The position numbers were made by a program, and so were the translations under genes. 64,000 nucleotides of DNA from Brucella sp. 21LCYQ03 (GTDB lineage: Bacteria; Pseudomonadota; Alphaproteobacteria; Rhizobiales; Rhizobiaceae), in NCBI RefSeq assembly GCF_023554105.1, contig NZ_JAMJWE010000018.1, positions 19,138 through 83,137 of the forward strand, in the 5' to 3' direction. The stretch's first letter is position 1, and every line of letters starts with the position of its first letter. Positions 8,628 through 17,243 of the stretch are shown here, one piece after another. The notes below the pieces were generated by a model. It ran no database searches. It was not told the DNA's origin and was given only the letters and a program-made list of their open reading frames with translations.

Positions 8628-9232
8628 TGGGCCTTCACCCGCGGATCGGCCCACATACCATAGGAGCCGTCTTCTCCAATCTTCTGCGCGTTCTCCAGAT
8701 CGGGACGCTCTAGCTTCCCGTCTTTCGATTTGGCAATGCGGAGCGCGCCAAGAGAGAGCAGTTGCTCTTCGAGCATATCAACGGTGTCCAAGCTCCCAGG
8801 GTAATTGTAATAGCCGTAGCACGTCACATTTTGTTTTGGTGCGCTCTCTTCACTTACAAATGCTCGACAAAAGAGAACCTTCGGCGTCTGCAACATGATC
8901 TGCAGTTGCTGCTTAGCGTAGTCTGTGCAAGAGCCGGCAAAATCATCCTTGCGATTGACCATTTCGCCTTTGCAGGCTTCTAGCCCGTACAGATTCAGAA
9001 GGGTCTTATCATCCACCCGAAATTCGGTCGGTGAAGTTGACTTATAGCCCGAGGCGGATGCAAACCCCTTCCGAGCCGTAACTTTTCCGTCGCCGTCATA
9101 ATACTCAATGACAAGCACAGTCTTTCCGGGCGACGCCAGCGATTTGATGTAATCCTTGTTGATTGCAGGCGCTGCGATTGCGGTTGCTACCAACATACAG
9201 CTGATCGTTGCAATTGCGATGGTTACCTTCAT
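8624..9232 (-). CDS. Secreted SNase-like protein 3, most divergent
   Basis: A 202-residue protein with signal peptide MKVTIAIATISCMLVATAIAA. The SNase outline is recognisable but eroded: LLNLYGLEACKGE at the first motif (no Asp), SCTDYAKQQLQIML, VTCYGYYNYPGSLDTVDMLEEQLLSLGALRIA and a final GSYGMW. Several extra cysteines suit a disulfide-stabilised periplasmic protein. It is the first gene of the minus-strand set and lies 176 bases from the divergent virB1 start, so both units may share a regulatory region (9233-9407). Confidence 0.6.
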   Translation of the reverse strand: MKVTIAIATISCMLVATAIAAPAINKDYIKSLASPGKTVLVIEYYDGDGKVTARKGFASASGYKSTSPTEFRVDDKTLLNLYGLEACKGEMVNRKDDFAGSCTDYAKQQLQIMLQTPKVLFCRAFVSEESAPKQNVTCYGYYNYPGSLDTVDMLEEQLLSLGALRIAKSKDGKLERPDLENAQKIGEDGSYGMWADPRVKAQ

Positions 9233-9407
9233 TTTCCAAGCCTTACCGTATTGCTTATTTTCCACGCCAACTCATAGGGGGTTTGTGATTTGTGAAAAAG
9301 CATGTATCACTTAGCCAAATCGGTATCATTCTATTATGAACTTAATCGGTTTTCGCTGCAACCTCAACAGCGCATGTGAGGTCTGCGACAGGAGCTAAAG
9401 GGCTAGA

Positions 9408-10352
9408 ATGGAGAGGCTTTCAATCAAAGCGCTATTGCTAAGCGCCACATTGTTCATCCCGTTGGGGATTGCCGCCACTTGCGCAGAAGAAAGAGGCGCA
9501 ATTGCGCCTTTCGCGCAAGATGGCGACGCCAAGGCAGCAACTCCCAACGCATCCGGATCGCCTTCGGTTTTGACCGTATTCAACCGCCGCTGGACAAGCG
9601 GAAGCAAAGAGCTTGTCGTGGGCCATGATGGCGCCGTCTCCGCTGAGGACAACAGCGGCAGGAACACGAAAATAAATAACCATATTGGTAATACATTTTG
9701 TGCCACTGCAATCCCTAGATCCCAAAATTATATTACCAATTTGGATACATCAAATCGGATCGCATCTTTTCGTTTAGGTGATTCATCTCTCAACAAGCCG
9801 GCCGCAAATTCCCTCCCTGAATGCGGCCCCTCCCCGCTAACACCTCAGGAAATCAAAACTCTGGTCGAACAGGCCGCTCGCCGACATCAAGTTGATGTTC
9901 TGTTTGCTACCGCCATCACTTGGGCAGAAAGCCAGTTCGATCGTTCCCGCAATTCAAACAAAGGCGCACGCGGGCCGATGCAGCTCATGCCGGAAACCGC
10001 TGAGCGCTTCGGCGTCCACGACGTCTGTGATCCAGCGTCAAATATTGAAGGCGGCGTTAAGTATCTCCGGGTGCTTTTGGACGAGTTCCAAAATCCCCTG
10101 CTTGTTGCCGCGGCTTACAACGCAGGCGAAGGCCGCATTTATGAGCACGGCGGCGTTCCACCGTTCAAGGAAACCGTCGGATACGTCGCAAAGGTCCTCA
10201 ATTACCAGCTTGGCTTAACTATGCCAGCGCCGAAAAAGAAGCACCTTGCGGGGGGTCGGAGATCCTCGCCGGTCATGGCGAGCGAAACTCAATCCGGGGT
10301 CATTGCAGTCAAGAAAACCGGCACCTTCGTTGGTGGCGTGATGCATTTTTAA
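9408..10352 (+). CDS. virB1: VirB1-type lytic transglycosylase
   Basis: A 314-residue secreted protein with an N-terminal hydrophobic signal (ALLLSATLFIPLGIAATCA), a ~120-residue variable linker and an SLT domain at about residues 145-270. Catalytic Glu is E174 in TWAESQFD. The GARGPMQLMPETA and AAAYNAGEGRI motifs are intact. It would cleave peptidoglycan locally so that the secretion channel can cross the wall. The start follows AGGAG some 14-18 bases upstream. First gene of the mating-pair operon, 11 bases before virB2. Confidence 0.9.
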   Translation: MERLSIKALLLSATLFIPLGIAATCAEERGAIAPFAQDGDAKAATPNASGSPSVLTVFNRRWTSGSKELVVGHDGAVSAEDNSGRNTKINNHIGNTFCATAIPRSQNYITNLDTSNRIASFRLGDSSLNKPAANSLPECGPSPLTPQEIKTLVEQAARRHQVDVLFATAITWAESQFDRSRNSNKGARGPMQLMPETAERFGVHDVCDPASNIEGGVKYLRVLLDEFQNPLLVAAAYNAGEGRIYEHGGVPPFKETVGYVAKVLNYQLGLTMPAPKKKHLAGGRRSSPVMASETQSGVIAVKKTGTFVGGVMHF

Positions 10353-10363
10353 AGGAGAGAAGG

Positions 10364-10714
10364 ATGATCAACGAACAGAATAAGGTTTGGCATATTAGCG
10401 CCTCAAAGCTGGCTGTCTGCCTTGGTTTGCTGGCTACCGCGCAAATTGTCGGGGCGGATTTGGCTCTGGCACAAGGGTCAGGTGGCGTTAGTGGTGCCTT
10501 CGCACCGGTTCAGACCGTGTTTCAAGCCATCGTTGATTTCATTAGCGGCCCAATTGGCCGTCTGTTTGCAATCATCGCCGTGATGGCGCTCGGGTTCCTC
10601 GCATTTGCTGGCCGACTGTCCTGGTTTCTTGCTGGCGGTGTGATCCTCGGAATCGGTCTTGTTTTCGGTGCTCCATCAATCGTCGACGAGTTGATTAGCA
10701 CGGTTGGAAACTAA
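10364..10714 (+). CDS. virB2: VirB2 major pilin
   Basis: A 116-residue protein with a long N-terminal signal (about 36 residues, ending ALAQ) and two hydrophobic helices, FISGPIGRLFAIIAVMALGFLAFAG and WFLAGGVILGIGLVFGA, separated by a short polar loop. This is the standard VirB2/TrbC prepilin plan. A strong RBS (AAAGGAGAGAAGG) suits a highly expressed structural subunit. It forms the conjugative pilus. Confidence 0.9.
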   Translation: MINEQNKVWHISASKLAVCLGLLATAQIVGADLALAQGSGGVSGAFAPVQTVFQAIVDFISGPIGRLFAIIAVMALGFLAFAGRLSWFLAGGVILGIGLVFGAPSIVDELISTVGN

Positions 10715-10716
10715 CA

Positions 10717-11016
10717 ATGGCTGAGTACGAGGATGTAAAGCCGCAGCTGACCCCGTTGGTAATCGGGTTAACCCGTTCTCCCACCATGTGGGGTGTCCCG
10801 TATATGGCAGTCGTCGTCGTTATCGGCATCACAATCATAGCATGGCTGGTCAGCAAGTCGTTCTGGACCCTGCTCCTCGCCCCGATCAACTATGTGGTTC
10901 TGTTCTCCCTTTGCGCTTGGGACAACAAAATTCTCGATGTTCTTGAAGTCACCGCGCGCAAAACGCCTCGCACAAGCAACAAGTCCTTCTGGGGAACAAA
11001 TTCGTACGGACCTTAG
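10717..11016 (+). CDS. virB3: VirB3 inner-membrane protein
   Basis: A 99-residue protein with TRSPTMWGVPYMA near the start and two membrane segments (VVVVIGITIIAWLV and LLAPINYVVLFSLCAW), matching VirB3, which works with the VirB4 ATPase. It starts two bases after the virB2 stop and ends three bases before virB4. Confidence 0.9.
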   Translation: MAEYEDVKPQLTPLVIGLTRSPTMWGVPYMAVVVVIGITIIAWLVSKSFWTLLLAPINYVVLFSLCAWDNKILDVLEVTARKTPRTSNKSFWGTNSYGP

Positions 11017-11019
11017 CTC

Positions 11020-13437
11020 ATGTTGAAAGTCGTCAGAGAAGAACTCGGATTTGGCAAGGTCGCTCATAATGAGCGGCCTATGGCTTCGCATATCCCATAT
11101 CTGAGGCATATGTCGGATACAGTGATCGGCTTAGAAAACGGCGCTCTCTTGTCGGTCATCAAACTCGACGGCCTCTTTTTCCAAACCGAAGATCAAGCCG
11201 AACTCAATATGCGCTCTAATGTTCAGAATACGATCATTCGAGCGCTTGGATCGAGCCGCGTTTCTGTCTGGTCGACAGTAATACGCAGACAGGTCGACTC
11301 GGAAATCGGCGGCGCATTCGATGATGCGTTCTGCGAACAGCTGAATAACCGCTATATGAGCCAGTTACGCCATAAGCGCATGTTCGCCAATGAAATTTAT
11401 CTCTCGATCGTGCGGACTAATATGCGTGGCGCACTCGGCCTCAGCGATATAGTACGTCGTGCATTCACACGTTCTGGAGGCGCTGAGGCTCGAGATCAGC
11501 AAACGCGTGAAACCGTGACCGAACTCGAAGAGCTCGTTTCCAACATGACGCGCGAGCTGCAGAAATATGGGGCGCGCGAGCTTGGTATAACCTATCGCGA
11601 TAGGGAGCCCTATTCCGAACCGTGCGAGTTTATAAATACAATTCTGACCTGCGGCGTGCCGCGCAAAATGCGCCTGCCGCGGATGGGAATTCGAAATTAC
11701 GTCGGAACGTCGCGCCTGCATTTTGGTAAGCGAGCGATGCAAACGCAAGCCGCTACCGATGAGGACAATCGCTATGGCGCGATGCTCTCCATCAAAGAGT
11801 ATCCGCCATACACCGGTCCGGGAATGCTTGATGGACTACTGCAGGTAAACCATGAATTCATCCTCACGCAGAGCTTCACAATTTCCGACAAACCGATAGC
11901 GCAGGAGCGTATCACCCGACTTCAGCGCCAGATTGCCGCCTCCGATGAATCCGGAAGTGCAGTCGAAAGCGATATCGACTTCGCGCTTAACAGTCTCATG
12001 AACCAGGAGGCTGTTTTTGGCATTCACCATTTCTCTTTGCTTTGCCTGTCTCGCGACCTTGATGGTCTGAGCAAGTCAGTTTCGGAACTCGGTAGTTGCC
12101 TGACCGATATGAACATCAATTGGCTTCGCGAGGATATGAACCTCGAAGCGTCCTTCTGGGCGCAATTGCCCGGCAATCACAGCTATCGTGCACGAAAGGC
12201 CATGCTGTCATCGGCAAATTTCTCTGGCCTGTCCTCAATGCACAATTTCGCGACCGGACAATCGAACAATCTTCATTGGGGTCTGCCAATCACGATACTA
12301 GAAACCACCTCGCAAACCCCATACTGGTTCAATTTTCACCGTCGCGATATCGGTCATTTTTTGGTCACCGGGCCCACTGGATCCGGCAAGACCGTTGCTC
12401 TGACATTCCTTCTGGCACAGGCAATGCGCGTCAGCCCAACGCCGAAAGCTGTCTTCTTTGACAAGGACAGAGGAGCAGAGATTTTCGTGCGTGCCATGGG
12501 GGGAGCTTACGAAGTTCTCTCACCGGGAACACCTACTGGTTTCAATCCGCTTCAGCTGGAAAACTCCGGTCCTAATCGTGATTTTCTCCTTCGCCTTTTG
12601 AAATCGATGTTGCGCTCAAGCGATCACCGCGAATTCAGCCAAGAGGACGCAGATACACTGGAACGGGCGATTGCCCGTATAATGGAAGAGCCGGCAGCTC
12701 AGCGCAATTTACCAAACCTTTCTGGCCTCTTGGTAGGCAGATCGCGAGCAGGCGCGAATGACCTGGCATCAAGGCTGCGTCCTTGGATCGACGGCGAAAA
12801 AGCATGGCTGTTCAATGCACAACATGATGTGCTGTCATTCTCCGGTCGTAGTGTCTTCGGTTTCGATATGACCAGCATCCTCGGCAACGAGGATATTCGA
12901 ACCCCTGCATTGATGTACCTTTATCACCGTCTCGATGAGCTTCTAAACGGCGATCCTGTCATGTTCTTCATGGACGAAGGCTGGCAGCTGCTCACCGACG
13001 AAACATTCAGTCATTTTATCATCGATAAGATAAAAACTATTCGTAAGCTCAACGGCATTGTTGGCTTTGGAACGCAATCAGCCGCCGACATTACCAATGC
13101 TAAAGCTTCTCACACCCTTATAGAGCAGTCGGCCACGAACATCCATTTCCCGAACCCGCGTGCTGACGAAGAGAGCTACATCAGACGCTTTGGATTGAGC
13201 GTTAAAGAATTCAATTTTATCAAAAACACTCCGCCTGAAAAGCGCACATTTCTCGTCAAGCACGGGAATGACTCGGTCATTGCCCGTCTCGATCTCTCGA
13301 AAATGCCTGATCTCGTCAAAGTACTCTCGGGTCGAAAAGAGACCGTCGAAGAATGTGCTGCGCTGCGCGAACGATACGGCGATGAGCCTGAAAACTGGTT
13401 GGCTGAATTCTGCGGATGGGAGAGCAATAATGCATAG
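11020..13437 (+). CDS. virB4: VirB4 ATPase of type IV secretion system
   Basis: An 805-residue energiser of pilus biogenesis and transport at the inner membrane. The CagE/VirB4 N-terminal domain is followed by an ATPase domain with Walker A GPTGSGKT near residue 451 and Walker B MFFMDEGW near 651. The arginine-rich and Q-containing motifs (GFGTQSA) are also present. Length is normal for the family. The last bases overlap the start of the second transglycosylase gene (ATG at 13430). Confidence 0.95.
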   Translation: MLKVVREELGFGKVAHNERPMASHIPYLRHMSDTVIGLENGALLSVIKLDGLFFQTEDQAELNMRSNVQNTIIRALGSSRVSVWSTVIRRQVDSEIGGAFDDAFCEQLNNRYMSQLRHKRMFANEIYLSIVRTNMRGALGLSDIVRRAFTRSGGAEARDQQTRETVTELEELVSNMTRELQKYGARELGITYRDREPYSEPCEFINTILTCGVPRKMRLPRMGIRNYVGTSRLHFGKRAMQTQAATDEDNRYGAMLSIKEYPPYTGPGMLDGLLQVNHEFILTQSFTISDKPIAQERITRLQRQIAASDESGSAVESDIDFALNSLMNQEAVFGIHHFSLLCLSRDLDGLSKSVSELGSCLTDMNINWLREDMNLEASFWAQLPGNHSYRARKAMLSSANFSGLSSMHNFATGQSNNLHWGLPITILETTSQTPYWFNFHRRDIGHFLVTGPTGSGKTVALTFLLAQAMRVSPTPKAVFFDKDRGAEIFVRAMGGAYEVLSPGTPTGFNPLQLENSGPNRDFLLRLLKSMLRSSDHREFSQEDADTLERAIARIMEEPAAQRNLPNLSGLLVGRSRAGANDLASRLRPWIDGEKAWLFNAQHDVLSFSGRSVFGFDMTSILGNEDIRTPALMYLYHRLDELLNGDPVMFFMDEGWQLLTDETFSHFIIDKIKTIRKLNGIVGFGTQSAADITNAKASHTLIEQSATNIHFPNPRADEESYIRRFGLSVKEFNFIKNTPPEKRTFLVKHGNDSVIARLDLSKMPDLVKVLSGRKETVEECAALRERYGDEPENWLAEFCGWESNNA

Positions 13438-14509
13438 GAAAACTGCTCTATGCATATTTTTGGCATCAACTACCATGCCTTTATCAGCATTGGCTGGTGG
13501 CGTTCCTGTCATTGACGGGTCGAACTTGTCCGAAAGAACGGTTCGTGATCAAAAAACGTCCGAGATCGAGAAGACGGATAAAGACCGATTTTCCCTCAAC
13601 ACGAGCGTAACATGTGCCGTCTACCGACCGGGGCGCAAGGATGATCCTGTTGCAGTCGCCAAAGCCAATCCGGAAATTTCCGGGTTGGTCAAACGAGTGG
13701 CGCGAGAAGAGGGTGTAGACGAAAATCTATTTCTGGGGCTCGTTTATCAGGAAAGCCGCTTTAATCCATGCGCGAAATCGGGCGTGGGGGCTATCGGTTT
13801 GGCACAGTTGATGCTTGATACCGCAAAAGAGTTGGGCGTAGATCCGCATAACATCGAACAGAACTTACGTGGTGGTGCTCGTTATCTGAAACAACAGCTC
13901 AAGCGATATAACGGCAACGCTAACCACGCCCTTGCAGCCTACAATGCGGGCGCTGGCAACGTGAATAAATACGGGGGCATTCCACCCTTCAAAGAAACGC
14001 AGGGGTACGTGCGGAATATCACGCAGAAATGGACTCCAGCATTCGGCGGTTCAAATGACCTGCCCATGAACTACGGCGGCGGTGATACAGCATATTCCGG
14101 CATGCGGAATTCCACCATCAATTCGATGGCAACGACGCAGGCAACACAGGAAAGTAGCGCCAACGTCGCCTCATGGCTCACGCAGCTCGGCGGTATGCAG
14201 TCCGGCACAATTCAAGACAGCTGGGATCACAATGCCGGCGCTCGAAATGCGAACCTCGAAATGGTCAACCAGGTGATTGTTCTCGGCAACTCAATGGCCG
14301 ACCTGCTCAACAGCCGCAATGCAGTTTCCGCCAGCGGCATTTCGGGCGCATCTCAATCAACTTCGCTCAAGAAGAAAGACGATAAGCCACGAGAAACGAC
14401 CGGCGTCTGTGACCCCAGTATCGGCCTTGAATGGAATCCTGAAGAGATGGCTTGCGTTCAACGGCGTGAACGCGAGGCGAACATCAAACTGAACCTCAAT
14501 CCTCAATAA
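13430..14509 (+). CDS. Second lytic transglycosylase with VirB5-like leader
   Basis: A 359-residue secreted protein. Signal peptide MHRKTALCIFLASTTMPLSALA is followed by GGVPVIDGSN, nearly the same as the mature start of the next gene's product (VirB5, GGVPVIDESN). An SLT domain occupies residues ~83-210, with catalytic E108 in YQESRFNP and the GLAQLM and AAYNAGAGNV motifs. After it come a polar ~100-residue region and a Cys-containing C-terminal segment (VCDPSIGLEWNPEEMACVQ). Start taken at ATG 13430, inside the virB4 end, because the signal peptide begins there; the frame is open further upstream only as a virB4 shadow. It may anchor wall remodelling to the VirB5 site. Confidence 0.85.
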   Translation: MHRKTALCIFLASTTMPLSALAGGVPVIDGSNLSERTVRDQKTSEIEKTDKDRFSLNTSVTCAVYRPGRKDDPVAVAKANPEISGLVKRVAREEGVDENLFLGLVYQESRFNPCAKSGVGAIGLAQLMLDTAKELGVDPHNIEQNLRGGARYLKQQLKRYNGNANHALAAYNAGAGNVNKYGGIPPFKETQGYVRNITQKWTPAFGGSNDLPMNYGGGDTAYSGMRNSTINSMATTQATQESSANVASWLTQLGGMQSGTIQDSWDHNAGARNANLEMVNQVIVLGNSMADLLNSRNAVSASGISGASQSTSLKKKDDKPRETTGVCDPSIGLEWNPEEMACVQRREREANIKLNLNPQ

Positions 14510-14520
14510 GGGAGATTAAC

Positions 14521-15246
14521 ATGAAACGACTGATCATTTCGGCGTCTGCGATTGGCGTGGCTCTCGTATCGTTTGCTCCCATTGCTTCTCGTGCGGCAGG
14601 AGGCGTGCCGGTGATTGATGAATCGAATTATAAAGTGGCGAAGCAAACATCCGAAACAACGGAAAAGATCCTTGATACAAACAAGGAAATCCTCACCACC
14701 GTTGCAGACACGCTGAAAGCTGTGACTGGTGATCGCGGCGGCGATGCGAACCAGATGCAAAACCTGGCCGTCGGGAATGGCTTTAGCGTATCATCAATGC
14801 CCTCTCTTGACAGCCTTATGTCGGGCGGGGTGCCAAATTTTGGCGGCATGAGCGGTGACATAGCGAAAGTGGCGTCTACGTTCATCAACGGGCTTCAGCT
14901 CGTTAAGAACTTGTCGGGGCAAGCAAATAGCAGCTTCAGCGGAGACAAGTCCTATGAACAAATGGTCAACACTGTGCTTGGTGTCGCCGCACTCGTAAAT
15001 GGTTCGCAACAGGCGGTAACGACGCGCCGGAGCGCTTTTGAACAAGCCGGGCAGAGTATCGGTCAAGCGAAGGATATTAAAGGGTCCATCGACCAGAACA
15101 CGCAGCTGCAAATCCAATCAGGGCTCACCATCAATGAACTTATCGGCGTGATGAACGGAGCGGTGTCATCATTACAGGCTGATAATCAGCGCCGCCTCAC
15201 CGACATTTCCAATTCCAAGAAGGTGTTGACGTACAGTGCAAACTAA
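14521..15246 (+). CDS. virB5: VirB5 minor pilin/adhesin-like protein
   Basis: A 241-residue protein with signal peptide cut near AGG (residues 25-27), mature start GGVPVIDESNYKVAKQ, and long helical, Gln/Ser-rich segments up to a C-terminal TDISNSKKVLTYSAN. This is the VirB5/TrbJ plan: a pilus-tip protein helping recipient contact. Start codon follows GGGAG. The last 11 bases overlap the lipoprotein gene. Confidence 0.8.
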   Translation: MKRLIISASAIGVALVSFAPIASRAAGGVPVIDESNYKVAKQTSETTEKILDTNKEILTTVADTLKAVTGDRGGDANQMQNLAVGNGFSVSSMPSLDSLMSGGVPNFGGMSGDIAKVASTFINGLQLVKNLSGQANSSFSGDKSYEQMVNTVLGVAALVNGSQQAVTTRRSAFEQAGQSIGQAKDIKGSIDQNTQLQIQSGLTINELIGVMNGAVSSLQADNQRRLTDISNSKKVLTYSAN

Positions 15247-15463
15247 CATCGCAAACAGCTTCCTGAAGGTTTTTATCTTCACCGCCATCATAGCCAGCAT
15301 TATCGGCTGTGGAACGGTCAAGGAAAAAACTGCGCCTTGCAAACGTCCCGCAAATCTCACGTCATTTGCTAAAGATATTCGGCAAGACTGTGGACCTATG
15401 GCCTTTGTTAATGGCGATCCAGCGACCGCCATTGCTGCGATCAATTCGATAGCAACGGAATAA
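15236..15463 (+). CDS. Small lipoprotein between virB5 and virB6 (entry-exclusion or VirB7-like)
   Basis: A 75-residue protein with a hydrophobic signal and lipobox ASIIGC, giving a mature lipoprotein of ~51 residues with three cysteines (APCKRP, QDCGPM and the lipidated Cys). The slot between virB5 and virB6 holds entry-exclusion lipoproteins in pKM101-type and trb systems (Eex, TrbK). No other VirB7 candidate exists in the operon, so a VirB7 role (outer-membrane core stabilising VirB9) is also possible. Which of the two cannot be decided from sequence. Confidence 0.65.
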   Translation: MQTNIANSFLKVFIFTAIIASIIGCGTVKEKTAPCKRPANLTSFAKDIRQDCGPMAFVNGDPATAIAAINSIATE

Positions 15464-15475
15464 TCGGGGCCCGCT

Positions 15476-16513
15476 ATGCATGATTTCCTGAGCGATCTTT
15501 TGGAGCGAATTGATAATTCTGGCGAGAGTTTTTCATCGCAAGCTTACAATATTATTGGCTCTGAAATCACGCCGCTGCTTAAGGTGATGCTCATCGCCTA
15601 TGTGGGATATTACGGTATCCAGGTAATAATGGGGACTTCGCGAATTAGCGTGGCCGAAATTGTTACACGCGTATTCCGCATGGTCTTCATTCTGGCATTG
15701 ATCAGCAACTGGGGATACTTCAACGATTTTTTCTACAAGTGGCTGAACAATACACCTGAAGATGTCGGCCGCGCCATCCTGATCGCCACCGGAACAGGAA
15801 TTACCGAACCGACAAATGGTCTTTCCATGATCTGGAAAACCGCAAACGAGGCGGCGTCCGCTTTTGCTGAGCAATCGGGCTATTTTTCAGTTTTGCCCTC
15901 AATGGTCGGCTTTCTCATTATGGCCTGTGTAGCAGTCTTCATCGCTGTCGCTCTTGCAATACTCGTTCTTGCCAAAGTGATGTTATGGGTACTGATCGGG
16001 ACCGCACCTATCTTCATCGCCTGCATGTTGTTTGAACAATCGCGCAGTCTTGGGCAGGCGTGGTTCCAACAAGTCCTGCTATATGCATTGATCCCGTTAT
16101 TCGTGTTTGTCGTTGCCGCCTTCCTTATCGCCGCTATGGACCCTGAACTCACCAAGGTATCCGCTGCCGCCACGGAGCGACGCCTTACGCTGGGGGATAT
16201 TTCAGCCTTCCTTCTGCTTTGTTTTGCCGGGGCATTTGTCCTTTTGAACATCCAGGTCCTTGCTCAGGGCATTGCGGGAGGGTTGGCCGTCGGAATTGGA
16301 GCTGCCGCGACACGAATTACTAACATGACAGGTGTCACCACTCCAACGCAGGTTGCGCGTGCTGGCATCAGGGGGATTGGTGCGAGCTACCGTGGCGGAA
16401 GGTCGCTTTACAATCGCTTTGGCAGCGGCGGCGGGGGTTCGATTTCAGCGACAAGCCAGGGCGCAAAAGAAGCAATGCAAAACCGAATAAGCAGCAACAG
16501 CCTGCCTCGCTGA
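15476..16513 (+). CDS. virB6: VirB6 polytopic channel protein
   Basis: A 345-residue inner-membrane protein with at least five or six membrane segments. A conserved tract around WVLIGTAPIFIACMLFEQSRSLG matches the VirB6/TrbL family. The glycine/serine-rich C terminus is probably cytoplasmic. It forms part of the substrate path across the inner membrane. It lies 12 bases after the lipoprotein gene. Confidence 0.9.
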   Translation: MHDFLSDLLERIDNSGESFSSQAYNIIGSEITPLLKVMLIAYVGYYGIQVIMGTSRISVAEIVTRVFRMVFILALISNWGYFNDFFYKWLNNTPEDVGRAILIATGTGITEPTNGLSMIWKTANEAASAFAEQSGYFSVLPSMVGFLIMACVAVFIAVALAILVLAKVMLWVLIGTAPIFIACMLFEQSRSLGQAWFQQVLLYALIPLFVFVVAAFLIAAMDPELTKVSAAATERRLTLGDISAFLLLCFAGAFVLLNIQVLAQGIAGGLAVGIGAAATRITNMTGVTTPTQVARAGIRGIGASYRGGRSLYNRFGSGGGGSISATSQGAKEAMQNRISSNSLPR

Positions 16514-16547
16514 TGCTGCAGGTTCATGAGAAATGAAGGGCTGGATC

Positions 16548-17243
16548 ATGACTGATTCCAAAGAAGCGGCATTGAGAAGTTATTTTCAGGACGGTGATCG
16601 TTGGGAGAACGAAGTCGTCCGGAAAGCGAAACGTTCAAAGGCCGTGGCATGGTTCGTAACTATCATATTCGGGATCGTCGCGCTTTTCGCGTTGCTGGCA
16701 CTCGTTATGCTGGTTCCGTTAAAATCTTTCGAGCCTGTGATTGTCGTCGTAGACAAGGCTACGGGCTATATCGAAACCAAAAGCGGGCTGACAAAAGCGC
16801 AAAATCTGACGGATTCACGCGCAATCACCCAAGCAAACGTCGTTCGGTATATCAGGACACGTGAAGGCTATGATCCTTACGCGATTGATGCAAACTTCGG
16901 CACGGCAGCACTGTTATCGACAGGTGATGCCGCTCGTGAATTGCAGGAGCAATATAGCGCTGCCAACCCGAAAAATCCGGCAAAGGTTTACGGCAAGAAC
17001 AAGCGTGTACTTGTGGATGTGAAGTCTGTCACCTTCCCCAACGATTCCACCACTCTCGTCCGTTTTTCAACGACTGAAAAGTCCGATACCGATGCCATCA
17101 CCAGACACTATATTGCTGTCGTGCGCTATCGCTATACGGACGAACCAGCCACCAATGAATGGCGGTTTGAAAATCCTCTCGGCTTCCAGGTTTATAATTA
17201 CAGGCGGGATCAGGAAACCGTTACGGAAGGGAGCAAGGGATGA
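16548..17243 (+). CDS. virB8: VirB8 assembly factor
   Basis: A 231-residue bitopic protein: short cytoplasmic N terminus (SYFQDGDRWENEVVRKAKRS), one membrane helix (VAWFVTIIFGIVALFALLALVMLVPL) and a periplasmic NTF2-like domain with VVRYIRTREGYDPYA and a final NPLGFQVYNYRRDQE, as in VirB8. I start at ATG 16548 (preceded by AAGGG) rather than ATG 16533. The stop overlaps virB9 by ATGA. Confidence 0.9.
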   Translation: MTDSKEAALRSYFQDGDRWENEVVRKAKRSKAVAWFVTIIFGIVALFALLALVMLVPLKSFEPVIVVVDKATGYIETKSGLTKAQNLTDSRAITQANVVRYIRTREGYDPYAIDANFGTAALLSTGDAARELQEQYSAANPKNPAKVYGKNKRVLVDVKSVTFPNDSTTLVRFSTTEKSDTDAITRHYIAVVRYRYTDEPATNEWRFENPLGFQVYNYRRDQETVTEGSKG

